DNA from: JAAYXE01 sp964391195
Lineage (GTDB): Bacteria > Chloroflexota > Anaerolineae > Anaerolineales > UBA4823
Direction: 5' to 3'
Length of the DNA: 64,000 bases
NCBI GenBank assembly: GCA_964391195.1
Contig: CAYMLG010000004.1
Span: 62,001-126,000, forward strand
A model generated the notes under the pieces. The model searched no databases, had not been told where the DNA came from, and saw only the letters and a program-made list of their open reading frames with translations. This document shows, in pieces, positions 7,017 to 14,676 of this stretch. The translations under genes were made by a program, and so were the position numbers. Position 1 is the first letter of the stretch. Each line of letters begins with the position of its first letter.

Positions 7017-9905
7017 TCAGCCCGAGGCGCTGTCTCGTGGGATGGTGAAGTAGAAAGCCGCGCCGCGGTCGGGCTCGCTCTCGGCCCAGACTCGCCCCCC
7101 ATGCCGGTGGATGATGCGCTGGACGATGGCCAGGCCAACCCCAGTCCCTTCGAATTCCTCCGCCAGGTGCAGGCGCTGGAATACCCCAAATAATTTGTTG
7201 GCATACTTCATGTCGAAGCCGACGCCGTTATCCTTGATGGAGTACACCGCTTCATCCCCATCAACCGCCCCGTTGATCTCGATCCGGGCTTTCTCTCGGG
7301 TGCGGGTGAACTTGAAGGCGTTGCTCAACAGGTTGGTGAACATCTGTTTGAGCAGGTTGTAATCGCCCTTGCAGGCCGGTAGAGGTTGGCGGACGATCTC
7401 GATCTCTCGTCCCTCATTCTCTCGGAGCAGGTCGCGCAGGATCACCGGGACGAACCAATCCGGCTCGACGGTGTCGACGTTCAGCGACTGCTTGTTGATG
7501 CGGGAGAATGAGAGCAGATCGTCGATCAACTGCCCCATCTCTCGAGTGTTCTTGCTGATCAAGCCCAGGTATCGCCGGGCTTCGTCCGAGAGCTCGGCCT
7601 CGAAATTGGAGGCCAGCACCCGGGAAAAGCCATCAATCGCCCGCAGCGGGGCCCGCAGGTCGTGGGATACCGAGTAAGCGAAGGCCTCCAGCTCGCGGTT
7701 GGCGGCCTGGAGGTCGAGCGCCCGCCGGTGGAGATCCTCGTTCAAGATCAGGATCGACTCTTCCGCTTCCCGGCGTTTGTTGATGTCGATCCAGTATCCC
7801 ACGATCTCGACCGGGCTTCCCTGTTCATCGCAGATCACCCGGAACTCATCCCGCATCCAGATGTACTGCCCGGCGCTGTTGGTGAAACGGTATTCGAGGG
7901 CGTGGTGATCGCCGGGAGGAAGATTGGCCAGGTATTCCCTCACCCGCTCGGCGTCATCGGGATGAATCTGGCTTAACCAAAAATCGGGATTATTCAGGAA
8001 AACCTCGGTTTCATAGCCCAACTGGTGGTAAACGTTCTCGCTGACGAAGGTCACCTGGTGTGTGCCCCGGGTATCGATGGAGTAGATGATCGCCGGGGTA
8101 GAGGAGAGCAGGAACTGCAGCCGCTGCTGGGCTGCGTCCAGGGCTTCGCTGGTCTTCTGCCGCCTCGCCACCTCGGTTTTTAGGTCCCGGACGGCCTGTT
8201 CCAACTGCATGGTGCGCTCGGCCACGCGCCTCTCCAACTCGGCATTGGTGCGCTGCAGTTCCTGGCGCAATCGGGCCTGCTGGATGGCGATGGCCAACTG
8301 CCGGGAGAGCTCCAGGGCGATGACCTGGTGTTCCGGCTGGTAAGCGTCCGGCTGGCGGGAGGACAGGCTGAACGCGCCGATCAACTGCTCTTCAAGTTTC
8401 AGCGGCACCAGGATCAGGCTGCTGATGCCGTACTGGCGCTTGGTTTCGATGAGGTGGGGAGAATGTTGTTCCGCAGCGGCATTGCTAACCAGGAACACGG
8501 GTTCCGTGAGCTGCTCGAGGAAGGAAAATTCTTCGATGGAGAGCACCGTCCCTTCCGGTAGGCCCAGTTGGACCGGCTCTTCCACCGCCAGGTAGTGCGC
8601 CTCCCGGTTCTGTTCGTTGAACAGAATCACGCTGGCGCGGTCAAACGGGACGATGCGCTGCAGGTGCGCCAGGGCCACATGGGCGATCTCTTCCGGCAGC
8701 CTGGCTTCCAGGATCTTATGGTCGATCTGGGTCACCGCTTCCAGGCGTTCGTTGTAGCGGCGCAAACGATCGATCAATTTCTCCTGGCTGGCGAGCATAT
8801 CGACATAGCCCAACGCGGTTGCGGTTTGCTCGCACAGCAGGGAAAGCAGGCTCAGATCGTCCTGGGCGAAGAGCGGAAGCCGGCTCAGGAAAACCAACAG
8901 CAGGCCCCAGTCGCGCTCCTGGGTGGCAATGGGGAGGATGTACGCCCCCTTCATCTCCGGGGGTGTGTTTTTTCCGGTCGGGGCGGGGATGGCCCCGGCG
9001 GGCAGCTCGGTGAATACCGGCTTGCGCTGCTCCCAGGCCTCCCGGTATACCGGATGCCCGGTGTCGAACTGCGCCTGCCCGGTCTCGCCATTACTGGTGG
9101 CTGCGACCTGCAGCCGCCTCTCCCGCTCATCCCACCGGGCAGCCACAGCCAGATCTCCGCTCCCCGCCCTTTTGGCCGCCACACACAGGGCGTGGAGTGT
9201 TTCTTCCAGGTGGAGTGAGGTCCGCTCGGTGGAAATCTGCCGTAAGAAGCGGTCCAGCTCGTTGAGCTGCCACACCCGCCGCAGGAATGCCGGGGTGGAG
9301 AAGGCCAGATAGAAACACACCACGGAGGCCAGGCCCAGCAGTTGGTTGATCGTGGTCAAGAAGGGGGTGGTTAGCGGAAAGATGAGCTGAAACCCGACGT
9401 TCAAGATCAGCAGGGCGATCAGCCCGGCGCCGATAGCCGCTAACTGCAGGCGGCGCTGCACCACGCCGATCGTCTTGCGCGAACCGTCGATCAGTGCGTA
9501 GGCGGAATATCCATCGCCGGCGATGAAGTACAGCACGATGGGGATGACCACCAGGATCGGCATCGGGGTAGGGGAGAAAAGCAGCAGAAGCGCAGACAGC
9601 AGGAACCCCGCCAGGCCCCACCATTGGATGCCGGGCGGGCCGGGGCGCAGGTGGCGGACGACGCGCAGCAAGAGATAGGGATGAGCCACCAGAAGCACCC
9701 CCATCAGCCGGCCGAGCCAGGGCTGTTCGATCCCACCGTAGGACAGCAGCCATTGGATCAGCACAATCGCCGCAAAGGCTCCGAACAGCAGAACAACGTT
9801 AAGGCGCACCTGGGTTGGGGAGCGGAGAAATTCGATCAATGTGAGCGCCGCGATGAGCACGAACCCGATTTGTGTGATAACCCCCAGGACTTCGGTTGCT
9901 TCCAT
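7017..9905 (-). CDS. membrane-anchored GAF/PAS histidine kinase
   Basis: 962-residue sensor kinase. The N-terminal third-of-a-kilobase-pair of coding (about residues 8-215) forms roughly seven TM helices. Two GAF-like domains follow (about 250-390 and 410-560), a coiled coil with QRTNAELERRVAERT, PAS plus PAC (about 605-725), HisKA with H748 in SHDLRAPLRAIDGF, and HATPase (about 850-955). The kinase core resembles phytochrome-type kinases. It follows an Rcp1-like regulator by 55 bp on the same strand, a pairing known for phytochrome-like systems, so the pair is probably functional. The ligand of the 7TM part is unknown. Confidence 0.92.
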   Translation of the reverse strand: MEATEVLGVITQIGFVLIAALTLIEFLRSPTQVRLNVVLLFGAFAAIVLIQWLLSYGGIEQPWLGRLMGVLLVAHPYLLLRVVRHLRPGPPGIQWWGLAGFLLSALLLLFSPTPMPILVVIPIVLYFIAGDGYSAYALIDGSRKTIGVVQRRLQLAAIGAGLIALLILNVGFQLIFPLTTPFLTTINQLLGLASVVCFYLAFSTPAFLRRVWQLNELDRFLRQISTERTSLHLEETLHALCVAAKRAGSGDLAVAARWDERERRLQVAATSNGETGQAQFDTGHPVYREAWEQRKPVFTELPAGAIPAPTGKNTPPEMKGAYILPIATQERDWGLLLVFLSRLPLFAQDDLSLLSLLCEQTATALGYVDMLASQEKLIDRLRRYNERLEAVTQIDHKILEARLPEEIAHVALAHLQRIVPFDRASVILFNEQNREAHYLAVEEPVQLGLPEGTVLSIEEFSFLEQLTEPVFLVSNAAAEQHSPHLIETKRQYGISSLILVPLKLEEQLIGAFSLSSRQPDAYQPEHQVIALELSRQLAIAIQQARLRQELQRTNAELERRVAERTMQLEQAVRDLKTEVARRQKTSEALDAAQQRLQFLLSSTPAIIYSIDTRGTHQVTFVSENVYHQLGYETEVFLNNPDFWLSQIHPDDAERVREYLANLPPGDHHALEYRFTNSAGQYIWMRDEFRVICDEQGSPVEIVGYWIDINKRREAEESILILNEDLHRRALDLQAANRELEAFAYSVSHDLRAPLRAIDGFSRVLASNFEAELSDEARRYLGLISKNTREMGQLIDDLLSFSRINKQSLNVDTVEPDWFVPVILRDLLRENEGREIEIVRQPLPACKGDYNLLKQMFTNLLSNAFKFTRTREKARIEINGAVDGDEAVYSIKDNGVGFDMKYANKLFGVFQRLHLAEEFEGTGVGLAIVQRIIHRHGGRVWAESEPDRGAAFYFTIPRDSASG

Positions 9906-9960
9906 ACGCTAACCCCTCAAGAAAGCCATTGCTACTGGCAAATACCTTATTCTGGCCCGG

Positions 9961-10434
9961 CTAGTCCGGCGGTTTTCCAAAACCTGGCGGTTGGTTGAGC
10001 AGCAGCCAATAGAAGCCGAGCTTCTGCACCGCCTGGGAAAACTGGGCGAAATCGACCGGTTTGACGATATAACTGTTGACCCCCAATTCGTAGCTGCGTT
10101 GGATATCGGGGTCCTGCCGGGAAGAGGTGAGCATCACCACCGGGATGGACCGGGACCGCGGATCTTCTTTGAGCTTGCGGAGCACCTCCAGGCCGTCCAT
10201 CTTGGGCAGTTTGAGATCCAAAAGAATAACCTTCGGCCGGTCGTGGATTTTTCGCTGGCTGTATTTCCCCGCGCAAAAGACATAGTCCAACGCCTCGGCC
10301 CCATCACGGACGACATGCACCTGGTTGGTTATATTCTGCTGTTTAAAGGCCAGCAGAGTCAATTCGACGTCATTAGGGTTATCTTCCACGAGCAAGATAT
10401 CAACCATGTTCTGGTGTATTGCCTGGCTCTCCAT
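9961..10434 (-). CDS. Rcp1-like single-domain response regulator
   Basis: 157-residue receiver-only regulator. Acidic pair E17/D18 in LLVEDNPND, phospho-acceptor D73 in ILLDLKLPKMDG, switch Thr in VVMLTSS, and Lys in YIVKPVDF; it has the longer alpha4-beta5 region of the Rcp1/CheY-like class. The start at 10434 is chosen because AAGGAA sits about 8 bases upstream; the frame stays open further upstream but that part is repeat-derived. First gene of the unit with the histidine kinase. With no output domain it probably acts by phospho-relay or protein contact. Confidence 0.92.
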   Translation of the reverse strand: MESQAIHQNMVDILLVEDNPNDVELTLLAFKQQNITNQVHVVRDGAEALDYVFCAGKYSQRKIHDRPKVILLDLKLPKMDGLEVLRKLKEDPRSRSIPVVMLTSSRQDPDIQRSYELGVNSYIVKPVDFAQFSQAVQKLGFYWLLLNQPPGFGKPPD

Positions 10435-10509
10435 ATTGAATTTCCTTGTAGTTGGGTTCGGTGAAAGAAACGGCCCCCTGAAACGGTTGGGACGGCAAGC
10501 CGGGTGATT

Positions 10510-10592
10510 GTGCCTACGGCATAAATGCCGCCGGCATAAACGCCGCCGGCGATAAAGCCCCCGGCGTTTACGCTGCTTTAACGCCGCCCGGC
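10510..10592. repeat. 15-bp GC-rich tandem repeat in the regulator leader
   Basis: About five degenerate units, the clearest being CGGCATAAATGCCGC and CGGCATAAACGCCGC, then diverging. It lies between the promoter at 10606-10634 and the regulator start, so it would be transcribed as part of the leader. The units share the GCCGCCGGC word with the repeat at the assembly gap. Confidence 0.7.
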
Positions 10593-10605
10593 TTTGTCCC
10601 TGGTT

Positions 10606-10634
10606 AGTATATCGTAGAGAGGACTTTGATGCAA
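10606..10634 (-). promoter_or_regulatory. sigma70-type promoter of the Rcp1-kinase unit
   Basis: On the minus strand TTGCAT (10629-10634), 17-bp spacer, TATACT (10606-10611). Transcription would start near 10599, giving a leader of about 165 nt that includes the 15-bp repeat. Confidence 0.65.
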
Positions 10635-10695
10635 TAGAAATTAGATATAAATACTCCTTTAATATGAAGCACCAATTAGGGAGTGGCTTTCTCAA

Positions 10696-10751
10696 AAAGG
10701 GGGATGGGAGACGGGCGGGCTGTGCAGCCCGCCCGTCTCCCATCCCCCTTT
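10696..10751. terminator. 27-bp perfect hairpin, probable terminator
   Basis: Two 27-nt arms (10696-10722 and 10725-10751) pair perfectly around a 2-nt centre. On the minus strand the stem is followed by TTTTT. The inner arms GGGCGGGCTG and CAGCCCGCCC also form the core of the hairpin at 25746-25797. It could stop minus-strand read-through from the tRNA-Thr side; the unusual length suggests a repeat family. Confidence 0.6.
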
Positions 10752-10835
10752 CCTTAAAAAGCCTGGCTTACGACTTTGAGAGGCTATGCCAACTTGGGGG
10801 GAATGAGGAGGTGCGGAGTGTGCTAGAATAGCTGT

Positions 10836-10962
10836 AGAGAAAGCTGGCAGGTTCGCCCAACCGCCAGCCAGGCGCCGGCTCACCGGGGATAGCGGCGAGC
10901 AGGTAGACACACGATCACCGGCCTGTGAAATTCCCCGGCTCACCATATTTCGGGGAATTTTT
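10836..10962 (+). ncRNA. possible small RNA with own promoter and terminator
   Basis: An extended -10 (TGC followed by TAGAAT, 10824-10829) precedes about 125 nt with no open frame of note. It can fold into stem 1 (GCTGGC 10843-10848 with GCCAGC 10863-10868, plus inner GGTT/AACC), stem 2 (from 10869 to 10925) and a terminator hairpin AAATTCCCCG / CGGGGAATTT (10928-10960) with a T run. CCGGCTCACC occurs twice (10876 and 10935). No match to a known RNA class was recognised. The hairpin could instead be only a bidirectional terminator for tRNA-Thr. Confidence 0.4.
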
Positions 10963-11085
10963 CGTTACCAGAGTAAAAACGCCACCCGGCGCAAACCGGC
11001 TGCGAACAAAATAAAAAGCAGTCCCAGGAACGCCCACGCCTGTCCATCAAGGTGAACACTCCCGAAACCGCTTGCAGTTGAGTAG

Positions 11086-11158
11086 AGCCACCGAAGGGAA
11101 TCGAACCCTTGACCCGTCGCTTACGAAGCGACTGCTCTGCCTGCTGAGCTACGGTGGC
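11086..11158 (-). tRNA. tRNA-Thr (anticodon CGU)
   Basis: Complete cloverleaf on the minus strand: acceptor GCCACCG/CGGTGGC, D arm with AGCTCAGCAGGCAGAGCA, anticodon stem GTCGC/GCGAC around loop TTCGTAA (anticodon CGT in DNA), and T arm AGGGTTCGATTCCCT. CCA is not encoded. Confidence 0.95.
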
Positions 11159-11168
11159 AGCGGGTGCG

Positions 11169-11196
11169 ATTATACCAGAAATCGCCGCTTTGGCAA
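11169..11196 (-). promoter_or_regulatory. promoter of tRNA-Thr
   Basis: On the minus strand TTGCCA (11191-11196), 16-bp spacer, TATAAT (11169-11174), ending 10 bp before the tRNA. The -35 box lies inside the first unit of the 20-bp tandem repeat. Confidence 0.75.
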
Positions 11197-11280
11197 GAAA
11201 ATCGCCATCCTGGCAATAAAATTACCACCTTGGTAATCATATCGCCGCCCTGGCTAAAACCGCCACTTTGACTGGCCATC
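11181..11280. repeat. 20-bp imperfect tandem repeat, five units
   Basis: Units at 11181, 11201, 11221, 11241 and about 11261, for example ATCGCCATCCTGGCAATAAA and ATTACCACCTTGGTAATCAT. Each keeps a small internal inverted repeat (GCC..GGC or ACC..GGT) with compensating changes. It lies between the tRNA-Thr promoter and the GT4 gene. Confidence 0.8.
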
Positions 11281-11372
11281 TGCAGGAATCGAGCGCCCTT
11301 TACTTGGTGAAAGTCAGCGGGGCGAGGGATTGGCTCCTGGCGGATACCAGAGACTTTACACACAAGAATGGA

Positions 11373-12638
11373 ATGAGGTGTCCTTTGCGCATCGCCATGC
11401 TGTCATATCACACCTGTCCCCTGGCCACCCTGGGTGGGAAGGATACCGGGGGGATGAATGTATACGTGCGCGAGCTAACCCGCCAATTGGGGAGGATGGG
11501 CGTCCACGTGGACGTGTTCACCCGTTCGCAAGATGAACACGTCCCGCACGTGCTCCACGACCTGGGGTATGGAAACCGGGTGGTGCACGTGCCCGCCGGG
11601 CCGGAAGTGCCGCTCCCCAAGCAGGAGCTGGCGGAGTATATCCCCCAGTTCGTGCAGGGAATTCTGGAGTTCACCGGCAGTAAGGGCCTGGCTTACGACT
11701 TGATCCACAGCCACTACTGGATGTCGGGCATCGCCGCGCGGGATTTGCGCCGCGTGTGGGATGTGCCCGTGGTGCACATGTTCCACACCCTGGGGTTGAT
11801 GAAGCAGCGAGTGGCGCGCTACCCGGAAGAAGTCGAGGGGGATTACCGCCTGCGAGGGGAGAACGAAGTGCTGCGCCTGGCCGACAGGATCATCGTCGCT
11901 ACCCAGGCGGAGAAGGCCCAGCTTCAATGGCTGTACCAGGCCGATACCAGCAAAGTGACTATCATCCCGCCGGGGGTCGATCTCTCGCACTTCTACCCGA
12001 TCCCCCCCGACGAGGCCAAGGCTTTCATCGGGATCGGCCCGCAGGAGCGCATGCTGCTCTTCGTCGGCCGCATCGAGCCGCTGAAAGGGATCGACACCCT
12101 CATCGAAGCGATCGCGATCATGCAGCGGAATGGAGTGTTTGCCAGGCAAAGGCTGTGCCTGTCGGTCATCGGGGGGGAGCCAGACGTGAGCGACGCTGCC
12201 CTGAACACCGAGATGGCCCGCCTGATGGAGATGCGCGAGCAGTTCGGGCTCACCGAGCTGGTGGCTTTCCTCGGGCGGCGCAGCCAGGACACGCTGCCCT
12301 ATTACTATTCCGCCGCAGAGGCGGTGGTGGTGCCCTCGCACTATGAATCCTTTGGGATGGTGGCCCTGGAGGCGATGGCCTGCGGGACGCCGGTGGTGGC
12401 GAGCGAAGTCGGCGGGCTGGCTTTCCTCGTCCAGGACCAGAAGACCGGTTTCACCGTGCCGGTGGACGAGCCGGAAGCGCTTGCCCAACGGCTGACCGAG
12501 CTGATCGAAAACACCGGGTTGAGGGAGCGGATGGGGCGAGAGGCGGCAAGTTTCGCCCGCAATTACGCCTGGGAGCGCATCGCCCGGCGGATTGTGGAGG
12601 AGGTGTATCAGCCCGTCATCCCCGAGAGGGCGCGGTAA
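11373..12638 (+). CDS. GT4 family glycosyltransferase (MshA/sucrose-synthase-like)
   Basis: Retaining glycosyltransferase with GT-B fold, 421 residues from ATG at 11373. A TTG at 11385, giving the more typical MRIAMLSYHTCP start, has AGGTG upstream and is an alternative. Donor/acceptor loop GGKDTGGMNVYV; C-terminal donor domain with VGRIEPLKGIDTL and the E-x7-E motif ESFGMVALE. Resembles MshA and sucrose-synthase-like GT4 enzymes; sugar and acceptor cannot be assigned. It is a single plus-strand gene convergent with rsmD, whose stop lies 6 bp away. Confidence 0.88.
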   Translation: MRCPLRIAMLSYHTCPLATLGGKDTGGMNVYVRELTRQLGRMGVHVDVFTRSQDEHVPHVLHDLGYGNRVVHVPAGPEVPLPKQELAEYIPQFVQGILEFTGSKGLAYDLIHSHYWMSGIAARDLRRVWDVPVVHMFHTLGLMKQRVARYPEEVEGDYRLRGENEVLRLADRIIVATQAEKAQLQWLYQADTSKVTIIPPGVDLSHFYPIPPDEAKAFIGIGPQERMLLFVGRIEPLKGIDTLIEAIAIMQRNGVFARQRLCLSVIGGEPDVSDAALNTEMARLMEMREQFGLTELVAFLGRRSQDTLPYYYSAAEAVVVPSHYESFGMVALEAMACGTPVVASEVGGLAFLVQDQKTGFTVPVDEPEALAQRLTELIENTGLRERMGREAASFARNYAWERIARRIVEEVYQPVIPERAR

Positions 12639-12644
12639 ACGCCT

Positions 12645-13202
12645 CTATTCGACCTGGTAGAAAACCAGGATGGTGCTGCCGTATTTGCGCTGGTCGAATT
12701 CGACCAGGTGGTCCAACTCGAGGGGCTGGTACTCGACCGGGTGGATCTGCACGATCACCCAGGCGTCTTCCGCCAGCCAGCCGGGGTTCTTGTCCAGGCT
12801 GCGCATAGCTTTTTGCCAGTATTCTTTATATTGGGGCGGGGCGACGTACACGTAGTCGAACTGCCGGTCGGGGCTGCGCTCCAGCAAGGTGAACGCGTCC
12901 AGCCGCAGCACCTCCGCCCCGGCCTTCAGCCCGGTGCTTTCCAGGTTGGCCTTCACCGTCTCGGCCGCCTGGCGGTTGAGGTCGTTGAAGCGCACAAACC
13001 GCGCCCCGCGGCTGAGGGCCTCGATGCCCACCGCTCCGGTGCCGGCGAACAGGTCCAGCCAGGCGCTGTCTTCCACGTCCGGTCCCAAAATATTGAACAG
13101 CGACTCTTTCGTGCGGTCGGTGATGGGGCGGGTGGTGTCGCCGGGGACGGATTTCAAGCGTCTCCCGCGGGCTTTGCCGGCGATTACGCGCAGGTTGGAC
13201 AT
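12645..13202 (-). CDS. rsmD: 16S rRNA (guanine966-N2)-methyltransferase RsmD
   Basis: SAM-dependent methyltransferase of 185 residues that modifies G966 of 16S rRNA. Signatures: N-terminal RVIAGKARGRRLKSVPG, TRPITDRTKESLFNIL, SAM motif LDLFAGTGAVGIEALSRGA. The catalytic motif reads VAPPQ where E. coli RsmD has DPPF; the change is in the right position and may be a lineage variant. The start at 13202 follows GAGAAGAG. The frame is open far upstream, but there it only overlaps the URO-D gene. Confidence 0.88.
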   Translation of the reverse strand: MSNLRVIAGKARGRRLKSVPGDTTRPITDRTKESLFNILGPDVEDSAWLDLFAGTGAVGIEALSRGARFVRFNDLNRQAAETVKANLESTGLKAGAEVLRLDAFTLLERSPDRQFDYVYVAPPQYKEYWQKAMRSLDKNPGWLAEDAWVIVQIHPVEYQPLELDHLVEFDQRKYGSTILVFYQVE

Positions 13203-13237
13203 CTCTTCTCGGCCTGCAGCCTGCGGAGCGCTCCCGC

Positions 13238-14221
13238 CTATTCCACGGCCTGCCGGGCGGCGAGGATATTGCCGTATGGGCTGTGGATGGGGATCACACA
13301 CCCGGTCCCGAGCATGAAACGCTCTCCGCCGGTGGCCTGGATGGCGGCCTGCGCCTCCCGGCGCACCTGCTCCGGCGTCCCCAGGACCATCGTACTCTCC
13401 CGGCTCAGCCCGCCGCACACCACGCCGGGGAAGCTGCGCTTGCCCTCCGCCAGGGAAGGCGCCGTTTCCTGGTCGTGCCAGTTGATGATCTGGACCGGGT
13501 AGTCTTGCAGCGCGGGGAACATCACCTCCAGGCCGTGCAGGTGAAGCATATTCAGCCACAGGCCGGCGGCCGGTTCCAGCACCTGCAGGTCGTAGGTCCT
13601 CCCGAAGGCACGGTACTCTTCTTCGTTGAGCAGGCTGTACTGGGCGTGCTGCACGGCGAAGAAGACCCCGGCGATGCCGGTCTCTTTGGCGGCCTCGATA
13701 AAGTCGCGGGTGGTTTCGACGATCGTCTGCAGCCCGGCGTGGACTGCGTCCGGGTAGCGGCGCAGGTGGGCGATCAGCCGCTCGCCCCCGGCCAGGTTCT
13801 TGGCCTGGGATAAGGGGTTGAAGATCGTCTGCAGCACCGGGGTGTCCGCGCCCAGCTCTTTGGTCAGCAGGCGCAGGCTGTGGAGCATCTCGCCCAGGGA
13901 GCCTCGGCGCGGGTCGAGGACCTTCAAGCGCTTCCAGTCCTCCGGCTCCTGGACGACCCGGTGTGTGTAGTCGCGGGTGCCCTCCGTGGCGCCGCGCCAC
14001 TCGTCTTTGGCCCCCCAGTCCTGCACGCAGTAGGACGACGAGGGGGTCACTTTGACCAGGTCCCAATCAAAAGTGCGTTGGAAATTCAGGGTGGCGGCCG
14101 CCAGCCCCTCCGGGGTCTGGTCGTCGACCGGGAAATGGCGCCACAGGGCTACCGGTGGGCGATCGAGTTTCCCTTGGCCGAGGGCCACTTCCATGCGTTG
14201 TCGATGACTCATATTGGGCAT
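13238..14221 (-). CDS. uroporphyrinogen decarboxylase family protein
   Basis: URO-D superfamily TIM barrel, 327 residues from ATG at 14221, 5 bp after the TPR gene stop with GGAG upstream. Residues such as LDRPPVALWRHFPVDD near the start and GGLSRESTMVLGTPEQV and GTGCVIP near the end mark the family. Members include HemE and corrinoid-dependent methyltransferases (MtaA/MtbA type). No other heme genes are nearby, so heme synthesis should not be assumed. Probably co-transcribed with the TPR gene. Confidence 0.82.
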   Translation of the reverse strand: MPNMSHRQRMEVALGQGKLDRPPVALWRHFPVDDQTPEGLAAATLNFQRTFDWDLVKVTPSSSYCVQDWGAKDEWRGATEGTRDYTHRVVQEPEDWKRLKVLDPRRGSLGEMLHSLRLLTKELGADTPVLQTIFNPLSQAKNLAGGERLIAHLRRYPDAVHAGLQTIVETTRDFIEAAKETGIAGVFFAVQHAQYSLLNEEEYRAFGRTYDLQVLEPAAGLWLNMLHLHGLEVMFPALQDYPVQIINWHDQETAPSLAEGKRSFPGVVCGGLSRESTMVLGTPEQVRREAQAAIQATGGERFMLGTGCVIPIHSPYGNILAARQAVE

Positions 14222-14226
14222 AGCTC

Positions 14227-14595
14227 TCACTCCGCCGGGGCGTGCCATTCATTTGGGGAAATCTTCTGCAGGTGCGCATTCGCCAGGTGTCGCAGCATGG
14301 AAGCTCGCGCCCGGTTGCCCTGCAAGGCGCCGGCTTCCACCTGCTCGATCACCTTCTGAAAGTGCTGGCGAGACTCTTCGTTACTGCCTTTGCTCTTCAA
14401 GAGCAGAGCCAGGCCATAATTGGCTTCAACAGAATCCGGATTCTTCGCCAAAGCCCGGCGGAAGTTGGTCTCCGCCTGATCGTACCGGCCTTCCACGTAA
14501 TCGCTCCACCCCTTATCGGCATCGGCTTCCATCGTCCCCGGTTCGGGGACCGGATGTATATCGCCCGGAACTTCGCCTGGCTCGTAGTTGGTCAT
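14227..14595 (-). CDS. small TPR-repeat protein
   Basis: 122 residues with two to three tetratricopeptide-like helices, for example GRYDQAETNFRRALAKNPDS followed by EANYGLALLLKSKGSNEE. A Pro/Glu-rich N-terminus (about 1-25) precedes them. TPRs mediate protein contacts; the partner is unknown. The start at 14595 has GGAGG close upstream. Directly upstream of the URO-D gene. Confidence 0.75.
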   Translation of the reverse strand: MTNYEPGEVPGDIHPVPEPGTMEADADKGWSDYVEGRYDQAETNFRRALAKNPDSVEANYGLALLLKSKGSNEESRQHFQKVIEQVEAGALQGNRARASMLRHLANAHLQKISPNEWHAPAE

Positions 14596-14676
14596 ATTCC
14601 CTCCTTGTATCCTGATGTCTTGCGCCTATTGTATTATGGAAACGGGGGCCTGTGGGGCGCATTGGAGAAAATGGCC

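Noticed and set aside
10836..10962. SRP (4.5S) RNA
   Set aside because: The conserved GGAAGCAGCC-type apical motif is absent; GTAGCTGG-like similarity is short.
11181..11280. CRISPR array
   Set aside because: Units are directly adjacent with no spacers, are only 20 bp and imperfect, and no cas gene is near.
12645..14066. Long minus-strand frame merging rsmD with upstream DNA
   Set aside because: Before 13202 it runs out of frame through the URO-D gene and gives Gly/Arg/Pro-rich low-complexity sequence.
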